Shown: positions 52,412-62,015 of the stretch, piece after piece | Numbering within the stretch: the first letter of the stretch is position 1 | Layout: every line of letters begins with the position of its first letter | NCBI RefSeq assembly: GCF_014297575.1 | Contig: NZ_CP060412.1 | Coordinates: 4,030,001 to 4,094,000 of the forward strand | Source: Dyella telluris | GTDB lineage: Bacteria; Pseudomonadota; Gammaproteobacteria; Xanthomonadales; Rhodanobacteraceae | Length of the DNA stretch: 64,000 nt | Direction of reading: 5' to 3' | The notes under the pieces: generated by a model | Databases searched by the model: none | Told to the model about the DNA's origin: nothing | What the model saw: the letters and a program-made list of their open reading frames with translations, nothing else | Translations under genes and position numbers: made by a program

Positions 52412-52828
52412 ATGGAACAGGAAACCAAAGAACTGCGCAAAGCCGGGTTGAAGGTCACCCACCCCCGCATGCGCATTCTGCAGATCTTCGAAGACGAGGA
52501 GGCTCATCACCTCACCGCCGAGGACATCTACAAACGCCTTTTGGCCCACCAGGAAGACATCGGGCTGGCCACCGTTTACCGGGTGCTGACCCAGTTCGAG
52601 GCCGCCGGCATCGTGGTCAAGCACAACTTCGAGGGCGGCCAGGCCGTCTACGAACTGGACCGTGGCAAGCACCATGACCACATGATCGATGTGGACAGCG
52701 GAAAGGTCATTGAGTTCGTCAGCGAGGAGATCGAGCGCCTCCAGCACGAAATTGCGGCCCGCCATGGGTACGTCATCGAAGACCACAGCCTGGTGCTGTA
52801 CGTGCGGCCCAAGAAGGGCCACAAGTAA
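52412..52828 (+). CDS. fur: Ferric uptake regulator
   Basis: A 138-residue Fur: the N-terminal DNA-binding domain (LRKAGLKVTHPRMRILQIFE, LATVYRVLTQFEAAGIV) and the dimer domain with metal ligands HHDHMIDVDSGKVIEF. The CxxC pair of E. coli Fur is replaced by non-cysteine residues (DVDSG), so the structural zinc site is absent or different, as in related Xanthomonads. The ATG at 52412 has GGAG six bases upstream; a GTG at 52400 is less likely. It represses iron-uptake genes when Fe(II) is available. Confidence 0.95.
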   Translation: MEQETKELRKAGLKVTHPRMRILQIFEDEEAHHLTAEDIYKRLLAHQEDIGLATVYRVLTQFEAAGIVVKHNFEGGQAVYELDRGKHHDHMIDVDSGKVIEFVSEEIERLQHEIAARHGYVIEDHSLVLYVRPKKGHK

Positions 52829-52941
52829 GGTCAGGTTCCCGCAGGTACCCCGGGGCCGGTGGCGGAGACGCTGCCGGCCTTTTGGTTTTTTGGGCGGGGG
52901 GAGTTGCGGTGGTGGCCTGGCGGCTGGTGCCGGAAGGCGAA

Positions 52942-53058
52942 AGGCGCTGGATCCCCGCTTTCGCGGGGATGACGATCGGAGGGCCCAAAGGTACGTGGGC
53001 TCGACACGCCGCCTCAGCTTTGTCCGTCATCCCCGCGAAAGCGGGGATCCAGCGCCTT
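52942..53058. repeat. Inverted pair of short interspersed repeats after fur
   Basis: AGGCGCTGGATCCCCGC..GGGGATGAC (52942-52973) is repeated in inverted orientation at 53026-53058, 52 bases apart. Each copy also contains its own CCCCGC-(TTTC or GAAA)-GCGGGG hairpin, the same motif embedded in repeat module R. The pair lies in the 564-base gap between fur and the sensor kinase gene and may end fur transcription. 53059-53136 shows nothing else. Confidence 0.8.
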
Positions 53059-53136
53059 CAGGCGGGCCGGAGCAACAAGCGGGTCGGCCGACAGGCCAGA
53101 AAGCAGGCGAAGCAGGGCAACCCGAAAAGCGCCCAT

Positions 53137-53345
53137 AAAAAAAGCCGCGGGAGGACTCCTGTCCACCCAGCGGCTTATCCGTTATCGAATGGCTCCAGAG
53201 AAAGGCGAGTTGCTCGCGTAGCCTGGTGATGCCATCGACTCCGGCGGAACGGCATCCTGCCGTTCTTCATGTCCACCGTCCCCACGGTTGACATGGCTCA
53301 CCATCTTGCGATGGTGGCTCCCCCACATCGATGGATCCAGCGTAA
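53137..53345 (-). ncRNA. Candidate structured small RNA with GGA-loop hairpins
   Basis: The minus strand of this gap can fold into consecutive hairpins: CACCATC-GCAA-GATGGTG (53299-53316); CATGTC-A-ACCGT-GGGG-ACGGT-G-GACATG (53268-53295); GAACGGC-AGGAT-GCCGTTC (53247-53265); and a terminator GCCGC..GGG..GGAC-AGGA-GTCC..CCC..GCGGC followed by seven Ts (53137-53174). Ten GGA trinucleotides occur in about 205 bases, two of them in apical AGGA loops, as in CsrA/RsmA-sequestering RNAs. The 5' end is a guess; an AT-rich patch (53365-53395) could hold the promoter, or it could be a processed 3' UTR of the kinase mRNA. It is not recognised as tmRNA, 6S, SRP or RNase P RNA. Confidence 0.5.
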
Positions 53346-53392
53346 CGAAGCCTTCACACGTCGGGTATCAGAAAATTTCCTATGTAACGTTC

Positions 53393-54988
53393 CTAAGTGC
53401 GTGCTGCGTCACTAGTTTGCGTGCTGCTACGCAGCAATATCCTTAAGTGAACGCCCTGCGCTTCGGGGCGGACCCTGAACAGGCCGCCCAGGGACGTGAC
53501 CCGGTCCCGCATGCCCTGCATGCCCCGGCCGCCGCGCGGCATGCGGGCGGGCAGGCCGATGCCGTTGTCGCGGATGTCCAGCAAGGCCAGCGCTACGCCT
53601 TGGCGCTCGCCAATGCGCAGGCGCAGCTGGAAGGTGTCGGCGTGGGCGTGTTTCACGGCGTTGGTGGCGCTTTCCTGCACCAGGCGATAGACCACGGTGC
53701 GGGTGTCGTCGTCCAGCAGGCGCGGGTCACCGTGCAGGTCGGTGCGGTAGGCCACGCCGGCGGCGTTGAGCAGGTCGCGGATGGGGCCCTCGTCCAGGGC
53801 GCGAAGCAGGCCGAATTCGTCCAGTACGGCCGGGCGCAGGTCATCCAGCAGGCGGTGCAGGGCGCGGCGCATGTGGCCGAGGATGGCGTTGATCGACACC
53901 CCGATGTCGTCCATGCCGGCCTGGGCCAGGCGGGACTGGGCCAGCTTCAGGTGGGTCTGGATGGCGGTGAGGTTCTGGCCCAGCTCGTCGTGCAGCTCGG
54001 CGGCCATGTGGCGGCGCTGGTTTTCCTCGGTCTGCAGGTTGCCGCGGGCGGCGTCGCGCAGCTGGCGGGCCAGGTGGTCCAGGCGGCGATTCACGGCGGC
54101 CAGGTAGACATTCTGCTCGGCCACGCGCTCGCTGCTGCGGCGCAGGGCATCCGTGGCCGAACCCAGCATGAGCGCGCCGGTGCCCGCCACGGCCAGGAAC
54201 AGCTCACCCGCGGCGCCGGGTGCGCCGTGGCCGGACAGGTGATCCACCAGGGTCATGCCCAGACTGGAAATGAGCATGGAAAGGCTGGCGCCGCGCCAGC
54301 CATGCCGGAAGGCGAAGAACAGCACCGGTGCCAGCGACAGCACGCGAGCGAACTGGGGCTGTGGTGCCTCATGGGAGGACAGCACCAGCAGGATCGCCAG
54401 CGAAGGCAGCAGCACCAGCAGGCCGTCCATCAGCAGGCGGCCGAGGGCGCGCTTGTTCAGCGGTGCGCGCAACATCATCACCAGCAGGGGCACCACCAGC
54501 AGGACGCCGACGTAGTTGCCCAGCAGGTCCTGTCCCAGCGCCTGCATCATCATGTCCGCGCCGGGCGCGGCGTGGATCAGCGCCAGCATCACGGCATCGG
54601 CCGCGGTGGTGGCCGCCACGGTGAAGGCCGCCGACAGCAGCAGGCGGGCGACGTCTTCCGGGTCGCGCAGGCTGGCGTGCAGGTTGGCGCGGCGCATCAG
54701 CCACAGGCAGATGGCCGATACCAGCGGCTCGGGCAGTGCGCCCAGCAGGTAGCCGCGCCAGCCCAGCAGCAGCGGATGGAACGAGGCGATCAGTGCGCTG
54801 GCGGCGAATTCCGCACCGAGCAGCCATGGCCACATACGCCAAGGCGCCAGCAGCAGGGCGCCGAAGCGCAGGCCATAGGGAAGCATCCAGTAGGGTTGTT
54901 CCGTTGGCCACAGCAACAGCCAGAGCAGAAAGTAGCCAACGCCAAAGAGCAGGTCAGAGCCTGGCAGTGCAGAAGATTTCGATCGCAT
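53393..54988 (-). CDS. Membrane sensor histidine kinase (MASE1-like sensor, HisKA_3)
   Basis: A 531-residue kinase. Residues ~10-290 contain about eight transmembrane helices in MASE1-like order (WLLLWPTEQPYWMLPYGLRFGALLLAPWRMWPWLLGAEFAAS at the start). A short coiled coil is followed by the HisKA_3 box RRHMAAELHDELGQNLTAIQTH, with the phospho-acceptor His, and a C-terminal ATPase domain with VQESATNAVKHA (N box), LDIRDNGIGLP and GRGMQGMRDRV. The ligand is unknown. The ATG at 54988 gives a natural N-terminus. It is divergent from a NarL-type response regulator and is presumably its partner. Confidence 0.92.
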   Translation of the reverse strand: MRSKSSALPGSDLLFGVGYFLLWLLLWPTEQPYWMLPYGLRFGALLLAPWRMWPWLLGAEFAASALIASFHPLLLGWRGYLLGALPEPLVSAICLWLMRRANLHASLRDPEDVARLLLSAAFTVAATTAADAVMLALIHAAPGADMMMQALGQDLLGNYVGVLLVVPLLVMMLRAPLNKRALGRLLMDGLLVLLPSLAILLVLSSHEAPQPQFARVLSLAPVLFFAFRHGWRGASLSMLISSLGMTLVDHLSGHGAPGAAGELFLAVAGTGALMLGSATDALRRSSERVAEQNVYLAAVNRRLDHLARQLRDAARGNLQTEENQRRHMAAELHDELGQNLTAIQTHLKLAQSRLAQAGMDDIGVSINAILGHMRRALHRLLDDLRPAVLDEFGLLRALDEGPIRDLLNAAGVAYRTDLHGDPRLLDDDTRTVVYRLVQESATNAVKHAHADTFQLRLRIGERQGVALALLDIRDNGIGLPARMPRGGRGMQGMRDRVTSLGGLFRVRPEAQGVHLRILLRSSTQTSDAART

Positions 54989-55114
54989 GCGCCCGATGTT
55001 ACATGGCCCCGGGCGGCGGTATGGGCGGCCATCTGACAGCGTGTCGGCTGTCTCCCTTCCGATGCGAGGCAGGGGGTGATCGTCAAGCGGCGCCTGGCCT
55101 GCTATACATGGGGC

Positions 55115-55750
55115 ATGTACAGCATTGTCCTGGTTGATGACCATGCCATCGTACGAGAGGGGTTCAAGCGGCTGATCGAAATGGAACCGGATCTGGAGGT
55201 CGTTGCGGAGTGCCGCAGCGCTGACGATGCGGTGGAAGCGGTTGGCCTGCGTCGTCCCGATCTCGTGGCACTCGATCTCTCACTGCCCGATGGCAGCGGG
55301 CTACCGTTGATCGAGCATCTGCGCAGCGTTGCCTCGGACACGCGCATCGTGGTGCTGAGCATGCACGACGGCGAACCCTACGTTTCCGAAGCGCTGCGCC
55401 GTGGCGCCAGCGGTTACGTGACCAAGGGCGTAGCACCGGAAGAACTGGTGGCCGGCCTGCGCGCGGTGATGCAGGGCGAGTGCTTCCTGAGTTCCGACCT
55501 GCGCAAGCGCCGCGCCGAACGCCCGAGCGAATCGCGCGACCCCATCCACCGACTCACCGCCCGCGAGCGCGAAGTGTTCCTGCTGCTGGCGGCAGGCCGG
55601 GCGCCAAAGCAGGTGGCCGGCGAGCTGGGTATCGGTCAGAAGACCGTCTACATCCACCGGGCGAGCCTGATGGGCAAGCTGGGGGCGGGCTCGGAACTGG
55701 ATCTCTACCGCATGGCGGCGGAGCGCGGGTTGTTGCCGCGGAAGAACTGA
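55115..55750 (+). CDS. NarL/FixJ-family response regulator
   Basis: A 211-residue regulator: receiver domain with acidic pair DDHAIVREG (D9, D10), phospho-acceptor DLSLPDGSGLPL (~residue 54), LSMHDGEPYVSEALRRGASGYVTKG (Thr/Lys switch), then a LuxR-type helix-turn-helix HRLTAREREVFLLLAAGRAPKQVAGELGIGQKTVYIHRASLMGKLG. Close relatives include UhpA/UvrY-type regulators. The ATG at 55115 gives the family start. It is divergent from the sensor kinase across 126 bases. Confidence 0.93.
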   Translation: MYSIVLVDDHAIVREGFKRLIEMEPDLEVVAECRSADDAVEAVGLRRPDLVALDLSLPDGSGLPLIEHLRSVASDTRIVVLSMHDGEPYVSEALRRGASGYVTKGVAPEELVAGLRAVMQGECFLSSDLRKRRAERPSESRDPIHRLTAREREVFLLLAAGRAPKQVAGELGIGQKTVYIHRASLMGKLGAGSELDLYRMAAERGLLPRKN

Positions 55751-55779
55751 GCGGGCATCGACATATCCGCTGCAGCTCT

Positions 55780-56252
55780 GTAGGAGCGCACTTGCGCGCG
55801 ACAAACCTGCGGAGCGGCAGCGCCCTGATGCTGCGGTCGCGCCCAAGGGCGCTCCTACAAGGAGCCGGCTGATGCCTCTCCATGCCACTGGTTTTCTGTA
55901 GGAGCGCACTTGTGCGCGACAAACCTGCGGAGCGGCAACGCCCTGATGCTGCGGTTGCGCCCAAGGACGCTCCTACAAGGAGCCGGCTGGTGCCTCTTCA
56001 TGCCACTGGTTTTCTGTAGGAGCGCACTTGTGCGCGACAGGCCTACGGAGCGGTGACGTCGTGACGCTGCGGTCGCGCCCAAGTGCGCTCCTACAAAGGG
56101 CCCGGGGGCCCTCAGCGTCTCTCGTTTGTGGGAGCGCACCCTGTGCGCGACAAGCCTACGGAGCGGTGACGTCGTGACGCTGCGGTCGCGCCCAGGTGCG
56201 CTCCTACAAAGGGCCCGGGAGCCCTCAACGTCGCTCTTTTGTGGGAGCAGTT
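55780..56252. repeat. Tandem array of REP-like inverted pairs
   Basis: Four complete units and a fragment of a fifth fill the 513-base gap between the response regulator and recN. Units begin with GTAGGAGCGCAC (or GTGGGAGCGCAC) at 55780, 55898, 56016, 56128 and 56241, giving spacings of 118, 118, 112 and 113 bases. Each unit is an inverted pair closing with GCGCTCCTAC, ~80 bases long, separated by ~35-base spacers. Spacers of units 1-2 (AAGGAGCCGGCTG..) differ from those of units 3-4 (AAAGGGCCCGGG..), indicating stepwise duplication. Confidence 0.9.
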
Positions 56253-56263
56253 GAGGAGTTACC

Positions 56264-57934
56264 TCACACCTGCGCTCGCTCCAGCATCTGCTTCGCATGC
56301 GCCTTCGTTTCGCGGGTGATTTCCACGCCGCCCAGCATGCGCGCCAGTTCATCGCGGCGACCGTTGGCGTCGAGTTTCTCGATGCGTGTGCGGGTGGATT
56401 CGCCGTCGCTGGCCTTGCTCACCCGCAGATGCGCGTGGCCCTGCGCGGCCACCTGCGGCAGGTGGGTGACGCACAGCACCTGACGCTGTGCGCCCAGGGC
56501 GCGCAGCTTCTGGCCGACCACCTCGGCCACGGCGCCGCCGATGCCGGTGTCTACTTCGTCGAACACCATGGTGCCGATGGTGTCCTTGCCCAGCGTGGCC
56601 ACTTCAATGGCCAGGCTGATGCGGGCGAGTTCGCCGCCGGAGGCCACCTTGCGCAGGGCGCGCGGCGGCTGGCCGGGGTTGGCGCTGACCAGCAGTTCGC
56701 AGCGTTCGCGGCCCTGGGCATCCGGATCGGTGTCGCTGGTGGCTTCCAGTTCCACCACCAGGCGGCCGCCGCTCATGCCCAGCTCGGCCATCAGAGCGCT
56801 GACTTCGCTGCCCAGTTTCTCGGCCGACTGCTGGCGCGCGGCGCTGAGTTTCGCCGACTGTTCGTCGTACTGCTGCTGCAGGCGCGTGCGCTGGCTGGCG
56901 AGTTTCTCCAGCGCGTCGCCGGCACCTTCCAGTTCGTCCAGCTCCTGGCGTAGGGTGGCGGCCTTGTCGTGCAGTTCGGCCACGGGCACGCGGTGGCGGC
57001 GCGAGAGTTCGTGCAGGCGGGTGAGGTGGGTGTCCACCTCGGCGTAGCGATCCGGGTCCAGATCCACGTCGAGCGCGTAGCGGCCCAGGCCGTCGGCGGC
57101 TTCGCTGAGCTGGATGGAGGCGTTGTCGAGCAGGTCGAGCAGCGGCGCCAGCCGATCATCCAATGCGGCGAGCTTGCTCATCTCCAGCTGGGCACGACCC
57201 AGCGCGCGGCGCAGGGCGAATTCGCTGTCGCCATCGAGCAGTTCGACCACGCCGCCCGCGCCTTCGGCCAGGCGGCCGGCGTTGGCCAGGCGCTTGTGGC
57301 TGGCTTCCAGCTCGGTGAGTTCGGTGGCAGGCAGGGCCCACTTTTCCAGCTCGGCCAGCTCGTGGCTGAGCAGTTCAATGCGTTGCTCGCGGTCGTCGCC
57401 GCCGCTGAGCTTGCGGATGCGGTTGCCCAGCTCGCGCCATTGCTGGGCCAGTTCGCGCACCTGGGCCACCAGATCCTCGTTGCCGGCGTAGGCGTCGAGC
57501 AGTTCCATCTGGTGGGCGCGCGAGAGCAGGGCCTGGTGTTCGTGCTGGCCGTGGATTTCCACCAGCAGCGTGGCCAGTTCGCCAAGCTGGCTGGCATTGG
57601 CCGGGCGGCCATTGATCCAGGCGCGCGAGCTGCCTTCGGCGCGGATCACGCGGCGCAGCTGGCAGGCGTCTTCTTCGTCCAGCTCCTCGCGGCGCAGCCA
57701 GTCGCGGGCTTCGGGCAGGTGAGTCAGGTCGAATTCGGCGGTGAGTTCGGCGCGGTCACTGCCGGCACGCACCATGCCGCTGTCCGCGCGGGCGCCGGCC
57801 AGCAGCATCAGGGCGTCCACCAGCAGGGACTTGCCTGCGCCGGTCTCGCCGCTGACAACGGTGAGGCCGGGGCCGAAGGCGATCTCGGCTTCTTCGACGA
57901 CGGCGAAATGACGAACGTAGAGCGAGGTGAGCAT
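56264..57934 (-). CDS. recN: DNA repair protein RecN
   Basis: A 556-residue SMC-like ATPase acting in double-strand break repair. Walker A is GETGAGKSLLVDALMLL (~30-45); a coiled-coil arm spans ~160-360 (long stretches such as LRQELDELEGAGDALEKLASQRTRLQQQYDEQ); the C-terminal ATPase half has the signature VASGGELARISLAIE and Walker B TMVFDEVDTGIGG, followed by QVLCVTHLPQVAAQGH. No SOS box is obvious upstream. It is divergent from hrcA across 194 bases. Confidence 0.96.
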   Translation of the reverse strand: MLTSLYVRHFAVVEEAEIAFGPGLTVVSGETGAGKSLLVDALMLLAGARADSGMVRAGSDRAELTAEFDLTHLPEARDWLRREELDEEDACQLRRVIRAEGSSRAWINGRPANASQLGELATLLVEIHGQHEHQALLSRAHQMELLDAYAGNEDLVAQVRELAQQWRELGNRIRKLSGGDDREQRIELLSHELAELEKWALPATELTELEASHKRLANAGRLAEGAGGVVELLDGDSEFALRRALGRAQLEMSKLAALDDRLAPLLDLLDNASIQLSEAADGLGRYALDVDLDPDRYAEVDTHLTRLHELSRRHRVPVAELHDKAATLRQELDELEGAGDALEKLASQRTRLQQQYDEQSAKLSAARQQSAEKLGSEVSALMAELGMSGGRLVVELEATSDTDPDAQGRERCELLVSANPGQPPRALRKVASGGELARISLAIEVATLGKDTIGTMVFDEVDTGIGGAVAEVVGQKLRALGAQRQVLCVTHLPQVAAQGHAHLRVSKASDGESTRTRIEKLDANGRRDELARMLGGVEITRETKAHAKQMLERAQV

Positions 57935-58072
57935 GGATGGCGACGTGGTGAAGTCGGTGGATTGTAAGGGGGAGGGGATGGGGCACGGCTAGAGGGGTGC
58001 CAACCAGGGTGACGACGTGCCGTCGCCACACCCGTTTTTTTTGTTGCCACCGCCCCCGGCCTTGCCCCGTTT

Positions 58073-58101
58073 CTTGCAAACTTTGCCGCCAGACCTTATT
58101 T
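58073..58101 (+). promoter_or_regulatory. Sigma-32-like promoter of hrcA
   Basis: CTTGCAA (58073-58079), 14 bases, then CCTTATTT (58094-58101) resembles the heat-shock consensus CTTGAAA / CCCCATNT at 6 of 7 and about 6 of 8 positions, 27 bases upstream of the hrcA ATG. Confidence 0.55.
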
Positions 58102-58128
58102 CTTTCCTGTCTCACGGATTGCTACAGC

Positions 58129-59181
58129 ATGCCTGCCGCCCAACTCGATGCCCGCGCACGACGCCTGTTGCGCACATTGATTGCCCAGTACCTCGCCGAC
58201 GGCGAGCCGGTAGGGTCGCGCACGCTTTCGCGCTCGTCCGGGCTGGATGTGAGCCCGGCCACCATCCGTAACATCATGTCTGACCTGGAAGAAGCCGGCC
58301 TGGTGGCATCGCCGCACACCTCGGCCGGGCGCGTGCCCACGCCGCGCGGCCTGCGCCTGTTCGTGGACAGCCTGATTGAACTGCAGCCGCTGCCGCTGGA
58401 CGAAATGGCACGCCTGCGCCGCGAGCTGCCGCCCGGGCTCACCACCACCCGCGACCTGCTGGGCAATGTCTCGACCTTGCTGTCGGCCATGACCCAGTTC
58501 GCCGGCGTGGTCACGGTGCCGCGGCAGGCTGACTTCCCGCTGCGCCATATCGATTTCGTGCCGCTGCCCGATGCCCGGGTGCTGGTGATCCTGGTGTTTT
58601 CGGACAACCAGGTGCAGAACCGCATCGTGCAGCTGGCCAAGCCGCTGGACAGCCGCGAGCTGGAGCAGGCGGCCAACTACCTCAACTCGCAGTTCGCCGG
58701 GCTGCGCCTGGACGACATCCGCGGTCACCTGCTGCGTGAGCTGCGCGAAGCCAGCAGCGAGCTCAACCAGCTGATGTCCAGTGCGGTGGAGCTGGCGGCG
58801 GCCTCGTTCGCCCCGCAGGGCGACAGCGACGACGTGCTGGTCAGCGGCCAGACCAACCTGATGGGTTACTCGGAACTGGCCAACCTGGACCGCCTTCGCG
58901 AGCTGTTCGAGGCGTTCCAGAAGAAAAGCGAGCTGCTGCAGCTCATGGAAGTGTGCGCGAAAGCCCCTGGCGTGCGCCTGTTCATCGGCGAAGAATCGGG
59001 CTTTACGGCGCTGGATGGCTGCAGCGTGGTCACGGCCAGCTACGGCGCCCAGGGGAGGGTGCTGGGCGCGGTCGGGGTGATTGGCCCCACCCGCATGGCC
59101 TATGAACGGGTCATCCCGGTGGTTCAGGCGACGGCCGGTTTGCTCAGCGACGCCTTGAATCGCGTCGCAACGACCTTATAA
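58129..59181 (+). CDS. hrcA: Heat-inducible transcription repressor HrcA
   Basis: A 350-residue repressor that binds CIRCE operators and is assisted by GroEL. It has the winged-helix N-terminus (RRLLRTLIAQYLADGEPVGSRTLSRSSGLDVSPATIRNIMSDLEEAGLV..HTSAGRVPTPRGLRLFVD), a central GAF-like region (QFAGVVTVP..HIDFVPL) and a dimerisation segment ending VIGPTRMAYERVIPVV. The ATG at 58129 gives the family start. No CIRCE inverted repeat is visible in this window, so its target is presumably groESL elsewhere. Confidence 0.95.
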   Translation: MPAAQLDARARRLLRTLIAQYLADGEPVGSRTLSRSSGLDVSPATIRNIMSDLEEAGLVASPHTSAGRVPTPRGLRLFVDSLIELQPLPLDEMARLRRELPPGLTTTRDLLGNVSTLLSAMTQFAGVVTVPRQADFPLRHIDFVPLPDARVLVILVFSDNQVQNRIVQLAKPLDSRELEQAANYLNSQFAGLRLDDIRGHLLRELREASSELNQLMSSAVELAAASFAPQGDSDDVLVSGQTNLMGYSELANLDRLRELFEAFQKKSELLQLMEVCAKAPGVRLFIGEESGFTALDGCSVVTASYGAQGRVLGAVGVIGPTRMAYERVIPVVQATAGLLSDALNRVATTL

Positions 59182-59265
59182 CGCGCTCGGGAGGCGGGGT
59201 TTACCCGCAAGTGATTGACGGTTGGTGCCAGGGGCACCGGCCACGGACAAGGCTTGGAGTAATTC

Positions 59266-59799
59266 ATGCAGAGCAACGATCCAACGGCGTCCAGCGGGAC
59301 GCAGGGCCCTGGCGGACAGGATGAAGCAGCCCACGCGGAGCTGGAGGCGCTGAAGGCGCGCATCGCTGAACTTGAAGCGAGCAACGTCGACCTGCGCGAC
59401 ACCGTGCTGCGCGAAAAGGCGGAAATCGAGAACCAGCGCCGTCGCCTGCACCGCGACGTGGAGCAGGCCCGCCGCTTCGCCAACGAAAAGCTGCTGAACG
59501 AGCTGCTGCCGGTCTATGACGGCCTTGAGATGGGCCTGCAGGCGGAAGGCGGCGACGTGGCCAGCGTGCGCGAGGGCATCGCGCTGACGCTGAAGTCGCT
59601 GCTGAAGATCGCCGAGAACAATGGCCTGGTGCAGGTCGATCCGGTGGGTCAGCCGCTGGATCCGGACAAGCACCACGCCGTCAGCATGGTGGAGGCCCCG
59701 GGCGCGGCCCCCAACACGGTGGTCAGCGTGCTCCAGAAGGGCTACGTGCTGAACGACCGTCTCCTGCGCCCCGCGTTGGTGGCGGTCGCCAAGGAATAA
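59266..59799 (+). CDS. grpE: Nucleotide exchange factor GrpE
   Basis: A 177-residue cochaperone that releases ADP from DnaK. The long N-terminal helix (ELEALKARIAELEASNVDLRDTVLREKAEIENQRRRLHRDVEQARRFA) forms the dimeric coiled coil, followed by a four-helix bundle (FANEKLLNELLPVYDGLEMGL) and a C-terminal beta domain (VDPVGQPLDPDKHHAVSMVE, VVSVLQKGYVLNDRLLRPALVAVAK). GGAG precedes the ATG. It follows hrcA by 84 bases. Confidence 0.96.
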   Translation: MQSNDPTASSGTQGPGGQDEAAHAELEALKARIAELEASNVDLRDTVLREKAEIENQRRRLHRDVEQARRFANEKLLNELLPVYDGLEMGLQAEGGDVASVREGIALTLKSLLKIAENNGLVQVDPVGQPLDPDKHHAVSMVEAPGAAPNTVVSVLQKGYVLNDRLLRPALVAVAKE

Positions 59800-59879
59800 C
59801 ACCCGCGCTGGCGGTAGCAGGCGCCTGAATGGCGCCCCCCGCCGGCCACGGTGACAAGGGCTTTGGGGTCTTGTCGGCA

Positions 59880-59907
59880 TTGAGATGAAACATGCCGAAC
59901 CCCATCT
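59880..59907 (+). promoter_or_regulatory. Sigma-32 promoter of dnaK
   Basis: TTGAGAT (59880-59886), 13 bases, then CCCCATCT (59900-59907) matches the heat-shock consensus closely; the -10 fits CCCCATNT exactly. It lies in the 160-base grpE-dnaK gap, 52 bases before the dnaK ATG, so dnaK can be induced independently of hrcA-grpE. Confidence 0.75.
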
Positions 59908-59959
59908 GACATACCAGTTGCGGCCGAGGGGTCGCTTAAAGAATTCGGGAGTAGACAAC

Positions 59960-61885
<1,926 letters not shown>

Positions 61886-61915
61886 TATTGGCCGGTCGGC
61901 ATTGCCGATCTGACG

Positions 61916-61951
61916 CAGCCCGCGTCCGGACAGAAGTCTGGTCGCGGGCTG
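61916..61951 (+). terminator. Hairpin between dnaK and dnaJ
   Basis: Arms CAGCCCGCG (61916-61924) and CGCGGGCTG (61943-61951) enclose a second stem CCGGAC-AGAA-GTCTGG and are followed by TTTGTT. It may act as a partial terminator or 3'-end stabiliser that makes dnaK more abundant than dnaJ. Confidence 0.6.
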
Positions 61952-62015
61952 TTTGTTGAGGAGACATGGATCGCTCGATTCATGTGGAAGTGAGCGGTCC
62001 ATGCCGGATGCAACG

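Noticed and set aside
55780..56252. CRISPR array
   Set aside because: The regular spacing suggested it, but the units are ~80-base inverted pairs, the spacers are repeated rather than unique, and no cas gene is present.
57935..58128. A CIRCE operator for HrcA
   Set aside because: No TTAGCACTC/GAGTGCTAA inverted repeat was found near hrcA, grpE or dnaK.
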